A stretch of DNA of 64,000 bases, from the NCBI GenBank assembly GCA_018267825.1, contig JAFDXR010000005.1, positions 1-64,000 on the forward strand. Reading direction: 5' to 3'. The notes under the pieces were generated by a model that was given only the letters and a program-made list of their open reading frames with translations, was not told the origin of the DNA and ran no database searches. Positions 17,391 to 26,380 of this stretch are shown one piece after another. Origin of the DNA: Bacteroidota bacterium. GTDB taxonomy: Bacteria; Bacteroidota; Bacteroidia; B-17B0; Aurantibacillaceae. Each line of letters starts with the position of its first letter. The stretch's first letter is position 1. The position numbers and the translations under genes are program-made.

Positions 17391-19328
17391 TTAGTTTATA
17401 CGGATACCAAGTACAAGTACATCGTCGACCTGCTCCAGATCACCCTTCCAATCGATGAACGCCTGTTCTGTTTTTTGAAGTTGCTGAGGCATTGGCAAAG
17501 TACTCATTGATGCCAGTTGTTCTTTGAGCGGCCGGTATTTGAATTTCTTTCCTTTAGGTCCGCCGAACTGATCGGCATAACCATCTGTAAACAGATACAA
17601 TGCATCTCCCCGTTCGAGTGCAATATCATGCGTTGTAAATGGCTGCATGTGTTCGCTTATTCCAATCGGTTGCTTGTCGGCTACAACCTCCATAAAAACG
17701 CCGTTCCTGACATACCAGAGGGGATTATTGGCCCCGGCCCATTTCCAGTTAACCCTGTCGCCGTGCAGTTGTTCCAGCGGAACAGCCAATAAAGAAATAT
17801 CCATGCCATCTTTCACATCGCGACCGCTCTTTTGAAATGTTTCAAGAACCAGCTCGCGTGCTTTATCCAGTATTTTACCCGGGTCGGACAGATTAAATTC
17901 TTTCACACAGCGTGTCAGTGCATTTGAACAAACCACGCTGACAAGTGCCCCCGGAACGCCATGCCCGGTGCAGTCTGCCGCAGCATAAAACACATGTGTA
18001 TCCGTTACTTCAAAAAAATAAAAGTCACCGGCCACAATATGCTTGGGCCGGTAAAACAAAAAACTCTCCCGGAAATACACCATGATATCTTCTTCTTTGG
18101 CGAGTATAGCTGATTGAATGCGCTTGGCATAATTAATACTATCAATGATCTCTTTTTGATTCTCTTCTATCTTTTCCTTTTGAATAAGCAGTTGATTTTT
18201 ATATTCGTTCAGTTTAACGAAAGAACGTTGCTTGAGACGGTAACGGTTTATGAACAACACCACAACAATTACAAAAAACAGCAAAGAAGTCAGAAGCACC
18301 CATTGAATGGTTTCATGTGTACGAAGTTCCTTCTCCGTCTCCAGCTTCTGAATGCGTGCCTGGCTGGCAGCATTTTCCTTATCAAAATCGCTTTTCAAAT
18401 CCGACAACTCGAGCTTCAGTTTATCGGTTACCATCGTATCACGTCCTTCATAGTAGCGTTTCATGTAGGTATTGGCCGTTTTGTAATCGCCTATGGTTTC
18501 ATAATATTCGCTGTAAGTACCACACACGTTGTATATATCCGATTTGGAGCCGAGAGATACGGAGAGGTTCATCGCCAGGTCCAGGAAACGTTTGCAATCA
18601 TCAAGCCTGTGCATTTTCAGGTATACATCGGCCATATTCTGATAGGGAATAATAAGGCTTGCCGGTTCGTTGGCCTTCGTGAAATTATCGACTTCCAGAT
18701 TATAATAGCGAATGGCCTGCTCATACTCTTTTCTGTCGTAGGCCATTGAACCATATGCCCCGTAGCAACTCGCCAGTCCCGAAAAATCATTTAACTTCCT
18801 GTAAAGCAACATGGCTCTGTTCGTATAAACCAGTGCAGAGTCATTCATGCCAAGATCTGCAAAAGGAATTGACAGATTGAAACAAACATTGGCCAGCTGT
18901 TTGGTATCATTTGTTCGCTCCAGCATGTGCATGGCCTGCTTGTATATATTAACTGCGGCCAGGTGATTACTCACGAGACTGTATATACCCGCCATGTTAT
19001 TGAGCGAGTACGCAATCAGGATGGTATCTTTATGAAGTGTGGCCAGCCTGAGCGCCTGCTTGTTGATGCTGAATGCCGAGTCGTACATATTCTTGGTCTG
19101 GTAATATGTATCGTAAATGGTACTTAAACGAATCCAGTCTTTGTATGTATAAGAAGAGTCTTTGGTATCGTTGGCCAGCCTGGCGTAATAAAATGCCAGG
19201 TCATAATCGATCAGTTCGTATTTGATAGCTGAATCCGAATAGCGCTTGAACGCACTTACATCATCCTGCGCCCTGGTGAGAGCAACCTGAAAAAGAAAAA
19301 AGAATATCAGTATGTATCTGAAGGACAT
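17391..19328 (-). CDS. TPR-containing SpoIIE-type serine phosphatase (PP2C family)
   Basis: A 645-aa membrane signalling protein. It has a signal peptide (residues 1-20, ending TRAQ) and a periplasmic block of tetratricopeptide repeats (about 30-310). After a short coiled coil and one transmembrane helix (about 338-360) comes a cytoplasmic coiled coil. The SpoIIE/RsbU-like PP2C domain (about 425-645) has the metal-binding Asp residues in VAGDFYF, AADCTGHGVPGA, DGMDISL and LFTDGYADQFG. It probably dephosphorylates an anti-anti-sigma (STAS) protein in response to an envelope signal. No partner is adjacent. Confidence 0.9.
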   Translation of the reverse strand: MSFRYILIFFFLFQVALTRAQDDVSAFKRYSDSAIKYELIDYDLAFYYARLANDTKDSSYTYKDWIRLSTIYDTYYQTKNMYDSAFSINKQALRLATLHKDTILIAYSLNNMAGIYSLVSNHLAAVNIYKQAMHMLERTNDTKQLANVCFNLSIPFADLGMNDSALVYTNRAMLLYRKLNDFSGLASCYGAYGSMAYDRKEYEQAIRYYNLEVDNFTKANEPASLIIPYQNMADVYLKMHRLDDCKRFLDLAMNLSVSLGSKSDIYNVCGTYSEYYETIGDYKTANTYMKRYYEGRDTMVTDKLKLELSDLKSDFDKENAASQARIQKLETEKELRTHETIQWVLLTSLLFFVIVVVLFINRYRLKQRSFVKLNEYKNQLLIQKEKIEENQKEIIDSINYAKRIQSAILAKEEDIMVYFRESFLFYRPKHIVAGDFYFFEVTDTHVFYAAADCTGHGVPGALVSVVCSNALTRCVKEFNLSDPGKILDKARELVLETFQKSGRDVKDGMDISLLAVPLEQLHGDRVNWKWAGANNPLWYVRNGVFMEVVADKQPIGISEHMQPFTTHDIALERGDALYLFTDGYADQFGGPKGKKFKYRPLKEQLASMSTLPMPQQLQKTEQAFIDWKGDLEQVDDVLVLGIRIN

Positions 19329-19404
19329 CGGGAATGAATCAAATATAACAGTTTGCCCGAATATTTACCTGTAAACTCTCCGCATTTTACACTTATGCCT
19401 CTGA

Positions 19405-21930
19405 TCAGCGAACAATAAGCAGTTTATGGGTTTGCGGCAACTGACCTTTTGCCTGAACTTTCATGATATAGGTTCCATTCGCAAACCGGCTCAGATCAAC
19501 TGTTCCTTCATAACTCTGAATATTTTCCTCCAGCAATAGTTTACCCTGCAGATCGTAGAGACGTACCAATGCTTCGCTTATGCCAGCCTGCAAACGTACT
19601 GAAACTCTATCTGTAGCCGGATTCGGAAATACATGTTCCATGGCATCGAAGGAAAGTGTCTGTTCATGAATTCCCGTTGTAAGCATGGTTCCCACCTTCA
19701 TGCCGTTTCCAAAACTGGTTACCCAGACTTCGCCCGGTGTATAAGGATTAAAGAAAACGCGCTCCGGTTGTTGAAACGGGTAGGAAGCAACTAAAGAAAA
19801 TGAAGGTGTTGCGGCATTGATATTATTAGACACCCACAAGCCGTTGGTTTCCGTGGTCATATAGATCTGGTTGCCATTCTGCGGATTAAATGTGCAGGAG
19901 GTCACGCGATCAATGACAGAAGCATTGGTGAGTTTGGTCCAGGAGGTACCTCTGTTGGTGGTTTTATATAAACCGCCGAGTCCGTTAGGCGGGCCACCCC
20001 AGCCACTGAAAACACCTACATACCATGTATTCTGGGACGGATCGTTCGGGTCGATCACAATATCTTTTGTCCAGTAATACATACCTGCATCCGACACATC
20101 GCTCCAGCTGTTTGCAACGGGATCGTATACAAAAACACCAGAGCTGGCGGTGAACGTGCCACCGCTATTGCGGCGGCCTGAGTATGTACAAACCATTTTT
20201 CCATCGTTCAATACAACTATGCTGGCAGGATGCTTCTCGGTGCGTGGCGGATTTGGCAGTAACGTCCAGGTAGATGAAGCCAGGTTCTGCAGATCATTGG
20301 TCATATAAATACCCCCGGTGCCACTCCCTGCATTATAGTGAATCACGCTGGCGTAAGCCCGGTTTGAATTGTTGGGATCCAGTGCGATCCAGAAGACCGG
20401 ATGATTGAATACATGAAGATTCTGCCAGGTAGCGCCGTTATTAGTCGAATAGATCAGCTTACCGTTGGCATCGCCGGCATCCAGCTGAGCATCCTGCAGG
20501 CGGGTACTCTGATACATGTCATGAATATTGGATGTGGCTGCATACAGGGTTCCGTTCACCGGATGTTGCGCAACCCGGTATGTTGAGTTCGCTGTATTTC
20601 CGGTGTAATTGAACGACCATGAATTGCCCCCATCCGTACTGCGGATTCCACGTATGTCTGAAAAGCAGGCCCACATATTGGAAGCGCCTGACCAATGTAC
20701 CTGCCAGCAAGTTGTATTTTCGAGACCCACACTCTGGTAACTCTGATTAAGCGGTGTGTTGGCCCCTGCAGCATGTTGGCCGGCGGTGTTGACATAGGCC
20801 TGCTGCCAGCCTGTACCTCCGTTGTTTGTTTTATGCACAAAGCCATAATCACCGAAGATCACCGAAGCAGCATTATTCGATGCAACGGCCAGAGCAAACG
20901 GACATTCACCATAGCCCCAGTTACGATCGCCCCCCTGACCACTCCAACCCGTGATGATATTCTGATTGTTGGCAGTTTGAAAAACGTGAGTCCAGTTGGC
21001 ACCTGCATTGCTTGTCTTTACAATATCAGGCACACTGTTGCTGTTGCTACCCGCCAGGTATACAGTATTAATGTCGTTTCCCGCCATACCCACAAACATG
21101 GGAAAATCCGTTGCCGTATTGATGGCGTTCATCTTCGCGGTCCAGTTGCCGCTGCCGTAATCGACCGAATAAACACCTGTCGGAAAATTATAATAATCGG
21201 ATCCTAACACACCTGCATAAACATCAGCCGCATTGGCTGTGATACAGAAAAAACGCGTTGTGCTACCCACACGCGCACCGGCAAAAGACCAGATCTGATC
21301 ACTGGCCGGCAAGCCGCTGATGCCGGCTATTGACCAGGTAAGGCCCGCATTGGCAGATACCAGTACGCCATCATTGGTCCCGATATAAATATTATTTCCA
21401 TCGAAGAAAACACCTCCTACAACATTGCCTCCACCACCAGCAGCCGTATGAATACTGGTAAAAGTAGTGCCGCCATCGTTTGAAAAATAAATAGCTCCGT
21501 AATAAGAAATGATCACCCGCGACGGGTTGTTATAATCGGCATCGATACTAAACGTTTCCTCGCTCGTATCGGGGTTGCCGGCCAGCATGGTCCAGGTAAT
21601 GCCATTATCAACACTCTTCACGGGCACAACCATATTATTGGCGTAGCTGATACTATACAACAAACCACTGGCAGACGTGAAACACACTTTGGAATTGTGC
21701 CCGGCAATGAGTTGCTGAAAATGTACCTGGTTGTAAGTAAGCCCGAAATCGGTGGTATGAAACAATTCGCCCATGTCGCAGGCTGCATAATATTCATTGT
21801 TATTGTCAGGATTTATCGACACGGCAAATAAAGCGCCACCACCACCAATGCCACGCGAACTAAAGCCGGCGGGCTGCGACATACAAATAACAGACAATCC
21901 AAAAAGGAATATAAAACAAATTGCTTTCAT
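19405..21930 (-). CDS. Secreted GH74/sialidase-like beta-propeller protein with T9SS sorting domain
   Basis: An 841-aa extracellular protein. It has a signal peptide (1-18), then two beta-propeller-like halves with repeated Asp-box motifs (SNDGGTTF, STDGGNSW, STNNGATW, TTNRGTSW), as in GH74 xyloglucanases, sialidases and VPS10-type proteins. The last about 75 residues are a type A T9SS sorting domain (HVFPNPATDRVSV to the terminal HKLLIVR). It is probably anchored at or released from the cell surface. The catalytic residues cannot be fixed by eye, so glycan hydrolysis is inference. Monocistronic. Confidence 0.85.
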   Translation of the reverse strand: MKAICFIFLFGLSVICMSQPAGFSSRGIGGGGALFAVSINPDNNNEYYAACDMGELFHTTDFGLTYNQVHFQQLIAGHNSKVCFTSASGLLYSISYANNMVVPVKSVDNGITWTMLAGNPDTSEETFSIDADYNNPSRVIISYYGAIYFSNDGGTTFTSIHTAAGGGGNVVGGVFFDGNNIYIGTNDGVLVSANAGLTWSIAGISGLPASDQIWSFAGARVGSTTRFFCITANAADVYAGVLGSDYYNFPTGVYSVDYGSGNWTAKMNAINTATDFPMFVGMAGNDINTVYLAGSNSNSVPDIVKTSNAGANWTHVFQTANNQNIITGWSGQGGDRNWGYGECPFALAVASNNAASVIFGDYGFVHKTNNGGTGWQQAYVNTAGQHAAGANTPLNQSYQSVGLENTTCWQVHWSGASNMWACFSDIRGIRSTDGGNSWSFNYTGNTANSTYRVAQHPVNGTLYAATSNIHDMYQSTRLQDAQLDAGDANGKLIYSTNNGATWQNLHVFNHPVFWIALDPNNSNRAYASVIHYNAGSGTGGIYMTNDLQNLASSTWTLLPNPPRTEKHPASIVVLNDGKMVCTYSGRRNSGGTFTASSGVFVYDPVANSWSDVSDAGMYYWTKDIVIDPNDPSQNTWYVGVFSGWGGPPNGLGGLYKTTNRGTSWTKLTNASVIDRVTSCTFNPQNGNQIYMTTETNGLWVSNNINAATPSFSLVASYPFQQPERVFFNPYTPGEVWVTSFGNGMKVGTMLTTGIHEQTLSFDAMEHVFPNPATDRVSVRLQAGISEALVRLYDLQGKLLLEENIQSYEGTVDLSRFANGTYIMKVQAKGQLPQTHKLLIVR

Positions 21931-22108
21931 GAAAAGGGGAGTTTAGTTGATTCAAGGTAATCAAAATGCAAACACGAAACAAGCCCCTGGAGGCCTGTAT
22001 CAAATTAGGTATTTTTACCTATTTGAAGTCAGAGCAATTTGTTATAGGTTTGGATGTGACTTTATATCGAAACAAAGCCACGTTTACTCTCAACTAATTC
22101 CCCATCCC

Positions 22109-22513
22109 ATGGTGTATCCTGAGGCCGACGCATCCCGCGTCATCAATCAAATCAGAGTCATGACAGATCACTCGTGGTTAGTTACCCGGTTAAGAAATAC
22201 CTTTCTTATTCTGTCCGAAATAGCCTGCTACCTGGGCATGATCCTTTTGATCTTCTTCAGTATATGGCTTCCAAATAGTAGCCTGACAGGCAGCGAGCAG
22301 CTCAACAGCCATGTGAACGTAAACATCAGCATAGAAATCGTTGAAATGGTTAATTTCTTCCTGGTGCTTAAAATACTGATCGGCATCCTGGGGGCCCTCC
22401 TGATTATTCCGGCTATATTATTCCGGAAAATCCGGAAAAAGAACAATACCCTGGAAGAGATTCATGACCTGGCTACATCTTACGTAAAACAACACAACCC
22501 GGTTGTAAAATAA
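22109..22513 (+). CDS. Small membrane protein, unknown function
   Basis: A 134-aa protein with two strong transmembrane helices (about 30-52 and 85-108), a short extracytoplasmic loop and a basic then acidic C-terminus (IRKKNNTLEEIHDL). It is not recognised. The ATG at 22109 is the most likely start. The longer frame from 21947 would add an N-terminus with no coding character, and an ATG at 22160 is also possible. Confidence 0.5.
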   Translation: MVYPEADASRVINQIRVMTDHSWLVTRLRNTFLILSEIACYLGMILLIFFSIWLPNSSLTGSEQLNSHVNVNISIEIVEMVNFFLVLKILIGILGALLIIPAILFRKIRKKNNTLEEIHDLATSYVKQHNPVVK

Positions 22514-22577
22514 AACCCAGCCCAACATCCGCCTGAAAGGGGTCAGAAAACCTCCGGTTTTTTATTACTTTCGTTAT

Positions 22578-23273
22578 ATGGCAAAAGATCACCCCCTCAT
22601 TCCGCTTTCCTGTCTCGATTTTCTGAAACTGGTTAAGAAAAACAATAACCGCGACTGGTTCAATAAACATAAAGACCGTTACCTCGCCGAATACCAGCAC
22701 ATGGAAGCCTTTGCCGATGCCGTACTGCATGAGCTCAACGCACACGATGAGATTGAAACACCCAGTGGAAAAAAAGCCCTGCACCGGATTTATCGCGACA
22801 CCCGTTTCTCAAAAGAAAAAACACCATACAAAACCAATTGGAGCGGAAGTTTCCGACGTGCCACCAAACTGCGCCGCGGAGGTTATTATTTCCATATCGA
22901 ACCCGGAAACAGCTTTATAGCCGGGGGTTTCTGGGGGCCGAATCCCGAAGACCTGAAACGTATCCGTGATGAGTTTGCATACGATGCAGAGCCTTTGCGG
23001 AAAATACTTAAGAGTAAAAGTTTTGTTTCCACATTTGGTGAGTTACAGGGCGAACAGATCAAAACCACTCCCAAAGGCTATTCTGCCGATGATCCGGCCA
23101 TAGACCTGCTTCGTTATAAACAATTTCTGCTCATCAGGCCAGTCAGCGATGACATGGTACTCAGTAAACAATTTGTAAAGGAAACCGCGCAGACATTCAA
23201 AAACATGCGACCGTTTTTTGATTACATGAGCGAAGTGCTGACCACCGACGTAAACGGCATCAGTATCGTATAA
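22578..23273 (+). CDS. DUF2461 / TIGR02453 family protein
   Basis: A 231-aa cytoplasmic protein of the DUF2461 family, whose biochemical function is not known. Family hallmarks are the FLKLVKKNNNRDWFNKHK start, the IYRDTRFSKEKTPYKTNWS stretch and the GGYYFHIEP strand followed by GGFWGP. The length is normal for the family. It is convergent with the aminotransferase gene, with only 4 bp between the stops. Confidence 0.88.
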   Translation: MAKDHPLIPLSCLDFLKLVKKNNNRDWFNKHKDRYLAEYQHMEAFADAVLHELNAHDEIETPSGKKALHRIYRDTRFSKEKTPYKTNWSGSFRRATKLRRGGYYFHIEPGNSFIAGGFWGPNPEDLKRIRDEFAYDAEPLRKILKSKSFVSTFGELQGEQIKTTPKGYSADDPAIDLLRYKQFLLIRPVSDDMVLSKQFVKETAQTFKNMRPFFDYMSEVLTTDVNGISIV

Positions 23274-23277
23274 ACAC

Positions 23278-24468
23278 CTACAATTCTGTTGCACCGGGCA
23301 GGCGGATAAAATCCGTTGTTGCCAGGATATTCTCCAAGGCGCTGTATAGTCTATCCAGGTCGGCCTGCGAATTAAACGCATTGATCGAGTACCGGAGAAA
23401 TACCCGAGCATCGTGACGCATCACCGGAATTTCGATTTTGTATACCTCAAACAGGAGTCTCTGTAAGGCTTCAGGCTGCTCAGTCTGTATAGGAATACTA
23501 AACATCTGCCCGATAAAATCGTCCGTAATGGGGCATAGCGGCTGTGTTTTGAGCAATTCGCAAAATCGCGGGGCATTGCGCTGCACAAGGTTGCGGCATT
23601 CGCGGGCCACTTCCGGCCAGTTATTTTCCTCCAGGAAAGCGATTGCCGCAGGCACTGTCAGAAATGCTGAGAAATCGCGGGTTCCCTGCATCTGGTGGTA
23701 ATCCAGAAACCTGGAATGCGACGGGAAGGCACTGTCGTAACCCCAACTCACCACAAGCGGATCAGCTATGTACTGGTATTCTTTCCGCATGTATAAAAAA
23801 GAACAGCCTTTGGGGGTCAGCATCCATTTATGGCAGGCACCCGTGTAAATATCGGCTTTCAGTGTACCGAGATCGAGAGGGATATGACCGGGAGTATGCG
23901 CCCCATCCACAAAGGTGATCAGTCCTTTTGATTTCGCTATTTCACAAATCTCTTCCACCGGCAGGATCATACCGGTTGTGCTGGTAATATGGCTGATAAA
24001 CACCATGCGTGTTTTATCGCTTAGTCCGTTGAAAAACTGATCAATAAAGGCCTGCCTGGATTTCACCGGCAGTTCGATTGGTTGCCGCACATACACGGCA
24101 CCGCTCTTTTTGCAGTAGTAATTCCAGGTCTTATCGCAGGCCCCATACTCCAGGTTCGTTGCCAGGATTTCATCGCCGGGTTTCAGGTCAAAACTTTTTG
24201 CTATAATATTGACGGCATAAGACGGATTGGGAACGTATACCAGGTCGTCGGCAGCAGCACCAACATAAGCGCCAAGCGCTTCGCGCGATTGTTTCAGGTA
24301 CTGAATGCCATTGACCGCAATGAATTGCACAGGCTCCTGTTCCAGCTCCAGTTGCCAGCGCTGATAATCCTGAAATACAGGTTTAGGACAGGCGCCGAAA
24401 GAACCAAAATTCAGAAAGGTAATTTCCGGCCTTAATAAAAACCGGGATTGAAGTGTCTTGTTTTGCAT
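23278..24468 (-). CDS. Class V aminotransferase (isopenicillin N epimerase-like)
   Basis: A 396-aa fold-type I PLP enzyme. It shows the N-terminal TFLNFGSFGACPK motif shared with isopenicillin N epimerase-like proteins, the VDGAHTPGHIPLDLG segment with the PLP-pyridine Asp, and the Schiff-base Lys in GACHKWMLTPKGCSFLY. It may act as a cysteine desulfurase-like enzyme, epimerase or lyase; the substrate is unknown. The ATG at 24468 gives the usual N-terminus, and an upstream ATG at 24489 adds seven residues. No sulfur-assembly genes are nearby. Confidence 0.88.
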   Translation of the reverse strand: MQNKTLQSRFLLRPEITFLNFGSFGACPKPVFQDYQRWQLELEQEPVQFIAVNGIQYLKQSREALGAYVGAAADDLVYVPNPSYAVNIIAKSFDLKPGDEILATNLEYGACDKTWNYYCKKSGAVYVRQPIELPVKSRQAFIDQFFNGLSDKTRMVFISHITSTTGMILPVEEICEIAKSKGLITFVDGAHTPGHIPLDLGTLKADIYTGACHKWMLTPKGCSFLYMRKEYQYIADPLVVSWGYDSAFPSHSRFLDYHQMQGTRDFSAFLTVPAAIAFLEENNWPEVARECRNLVQRNAPRFCELLKTQPLCPITDDFIGQMFSIPIQTEQPEALQRLLFEVYKIEIPVMRHDARVFLRYSINAFNSQADLDRLYSALENILATTDFIRLPGATEL

Positions 24469-24507
24469 ACCCTGAAGGTAGCAAACCACCTAGCATTCAC
24501 AAAAAAA

Positions 24508-24771
24508 TCAGATGATACGATCGAGGTAAAACCACAAGATGCTGAATGCCTGTTCATATTCACGGGTATATCCAGATGAGCCATAATTACCGGGCTTTTC
24601 CTGGCTGAGTGATTCAAATTTTCCCACAAGGTGACTGAAATCTGAAGGATCCATCCTTTGCAGAAACAATGTCCTGTTATTTTCAAGCATATTGTATATA
24701 GCCATGGTAGAGGTATGAACCGGTTTATCTTTCAGCTGCCTGATCTCCTCAATGAGTCCGTGTATGCGCAT
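24508..24771 (-). CDS. Small protein, unknown function
   Basis: An 87-aa soluble, helix-rich protein (MRIHGLIEEIRQLKD at the start, AFSILWFYLDRII at the end). No family is recognised. It sits 40 bp upstream of the aminotransferase gene on the same strand and could share its transcript. A competing frame covers part of the same stretch, but this one has the better start and composition. Confidence 0.45.
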   Translation of the reverse strand: MRIHGLIEEIRQLKDKPVHTSTMAIYNMLENNRTLFLQRMDPSDFSHLVGKFESLSQEKPGNYGSSGYTREYEQAFSILWFYLDRII

Positions 24772-24871
24772 GCTGTAAAATTAGGAAATCTGCGCCGGCA
24801 TCATACAAAATCAGGAGAATTATTTAAAAATTCTGTTTTGACGCAGCGGCTGCAATTGTGCGGGTTTTACG

Positions 24872-24879
24872 TATCTTTG
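24872..24879 (+). promoter_or_regulatory. -7 box TATCTTTG before the acetyltransferase gene
   Basis: An exact TAnnTTTG match ending 7 bases before the ATG at 24887. The transcript would have almost no leader. No good -33 match at the usual distance. Confidence 0.55.
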
Positions 24880-24886
24880 CGATACC

Positions 24887-25168
24887 ATGGAAGTAAAAAA
24901 CACCTATAACGAAAAGAACGGTTCTTTCTATATAGAAGACCAGGGAAAGAAAGCCGCAGAGATGACTTTCGTTTTTGCCGGACCTGAAAAATTCATTATC
25001 GATCATACAGAGGTAAATGCTGCCTACGAAGGCCAGGGACTTGGGAAGCAGCTTGTGAAAGCCGCTGTGGATTTCGCCCGTGAAAAAGGCTATAAAATTT
25101 TACCGCTCTGTCCCTATGCTAAAAATGTATTTATGAAAATCAAAGAATATCAGGACGTATTGGCCTGA
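24887..25168 (+). CDS. GNAT-like N-acetyltransferase (YidJ type)
   Basis: A 93-aa minimal GNAT-fold protein of the short GCN5-related type. It has a beta-hairpin start (GSFYIEDQGKKAAEMTFVF) and the acetyl-CoA binding loop in NAAYEGQGLGKQLVKAAVDFA. The C-terminal KGYKILPLCPYAKNVF is typical, with its Cys-Pro-Tyr. The substrate is unknown. A consensus -7 box lies just upstream, and the next gene follows after 21 bp. Confidence 0.88.
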   Translation: MEVKNTYNEKNGSFYIEDQGKKAAEMTFVFAGPEKFIIDHTEVNAAYEGQGLGKQLVKAAVDFAREKGYKILPLCPYAKNVFMKIKEYQDVLA

Positions 25169-25189
25169 GTTCATTTTATATAAAATGCC

Positions 25190-25492
25190 ATGGAAACATA
25201 CAACACACTAAGCGAAGCTATCCAGGCTTTAAAAAAACAAGGTTATTCCCTTGATTTCAACCTGAAGGAAACCTGCCTGGAATGCAGTGAAGGAAAACAT
25301 AAACTCACACATGAGGATTTCGTCGTTGACAAGTTTTTCCGGTTTGATACAGATGAGGATCCCGCAGATCAATCCATCCTCTATGCCATTTCATCGGTGA
25401 AACACGATGTGAAAGGCTTGCTTGTTAATGGATTCGGTCGTTTCAGTGACCCTGTGGCCAATGAGCTTCTCGAAAAGCTGAAGGTTCATTAA
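25190..25492 (+). CDS. Small conserved protein, unknown function
   Basis: A 100-aa alpha/beta protein of a family common in Bacteroidota. Relatives are sometimes labelled phosphoribosylpyrophosphate synthetase, but no PRPP-binding motif is present. It has the conserved YSLDFNL strand, two Cys (CLEC) and a C-terminal helix. It lies 21 bp downstream of the acetyltransferase gene and is likely co-transcribed. Its stop overlaps the end of the convergent NlpC-like gene by 4 bp. Confidence 0.75.
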   Translation: METYNTLSEAIQALKKQGYSLDFNLKETCLECSEGKHKLTHEDFVVDKFFRFDTDEDPADQSILYAISSVKHDVKGLLVNGFGRFSDPVANELLEKLKVH

Positions 25493-26175
25493 TCGGCATT
25501 TACCCAGCGTTTCAGAAAATCAGCGTCGTCACTGATCCTACCAACAACACGATAGTTTGATTTGGCCAGGACCGACGATTCACAGATTTTATCCTTCACC
25601 ACCTTAAACGGAAACCACCCGGTAGAGTGAATAAAAAAATGCTCTTCTCCGCTGAACCACAGAAAGCCTGTGTGATTATCGAGCCCCACGATATAAAGCC
25701 CATCGCCTTTTTTTGCCAGCTTATTTTCAAAGTCAGCGAGCGACATCCCTGACAGATGATAAATATAGGGTTTCGTGGTTAAACTGCGGATCATCTCTTC
25801 CGATGCGCATTGCGCCATTTTCACCCGGTTAATGGGTACACCCATATCGCGCAGGGTTGTAGTTACAAAATATCCGCAGGCTATACTTCCCGTTTGCGGG
25901 GTTTCGGTTGTTCCGTTGAAATCCCATTTGGTACCATACCAATACGCAAACACCCGCTTGCTGATCTGTTGCATAAACTTCGATTTGAGCTGCTGCACCC
26001 CGGCAACATGGCTTCGTAATGCCATACGCTCGGCACGAATCGTATCAAGTTCGGCCCGGTAGTATTTCGGATCATGAAACGGTTCCTTGCTATCCATCAG
26101 GTGATGATAAAACCAATAGCCCGCTCCGGCCAATATAACCAGCGAAATCCAGACGATATACTTCTTCTTTTTCAA
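25489..26175 (-). CDS. Membrane-anchored NlpC/P60-like protein
   Basis: A 228-aa protein with an N-terminal transmembrane or signal-anchor helix (about 6-24) and an extracytoplasmic domain. The pattern IACGYFVTTTLRDMG followed about 65 residues later by VGLDNHTGFLWF resembles the Cys and His of NlpC/P60 (papain-like) peptidoglycan peptidases or amidases. Cleavage of cell-wall peptides is therefore possible but not proven. The start follows directly from the hydrophobic N-terminus. Monocistronic and divergent from the lipoprotein gene. Confidence 0.6.
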   Translation of the reverse strand: MKKKKYIVWISLVILAGAGYWFYHHLMDSKEPFHDPKYYRAELDTIRAERMALRSHVAGVQQLKSKFMQQISKRVFAYWYGTKWDFNGTTETPQTGSIACGYFVTTTLRDMGVPINRVKMAQCASEEMIRSLTTKPYIYHLSGMSLADFENKLAKKGDGLYIVGLDNHTGFLWFSGEEHFFIHSTGWFPFKVVKDKICESSVLAKSNYRVVGRISDDADFLKRWVNAD

Positions 26176-26380
26176 TGCCCTTATTATAACAAAGATACTC
26201 CCCGGTTCTCAGTCTCTCTGCTCAAGCCTGAAGACTTACACATACTCTCATGTGTATAACGCACAGAACGCTTACAGATCACGAAAAAAAGTTAAATAAA
26301 TTGTGACGAAATGGATTTTACGCGTTATTTGTAAAGGCTATGTGCCTTGTCCTTTCTATTATGTTTAAAATAATCCGGAT

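Noticed and set aside
18114-18749. 211-codon plus frame opposite the TPR-SpoIIE gene
   Set aside because: It is antisense to a clearly coding, domain-rich gene and has no recognisable features. The minus-strand frame at 1415-2146 is rejected for the same reason.
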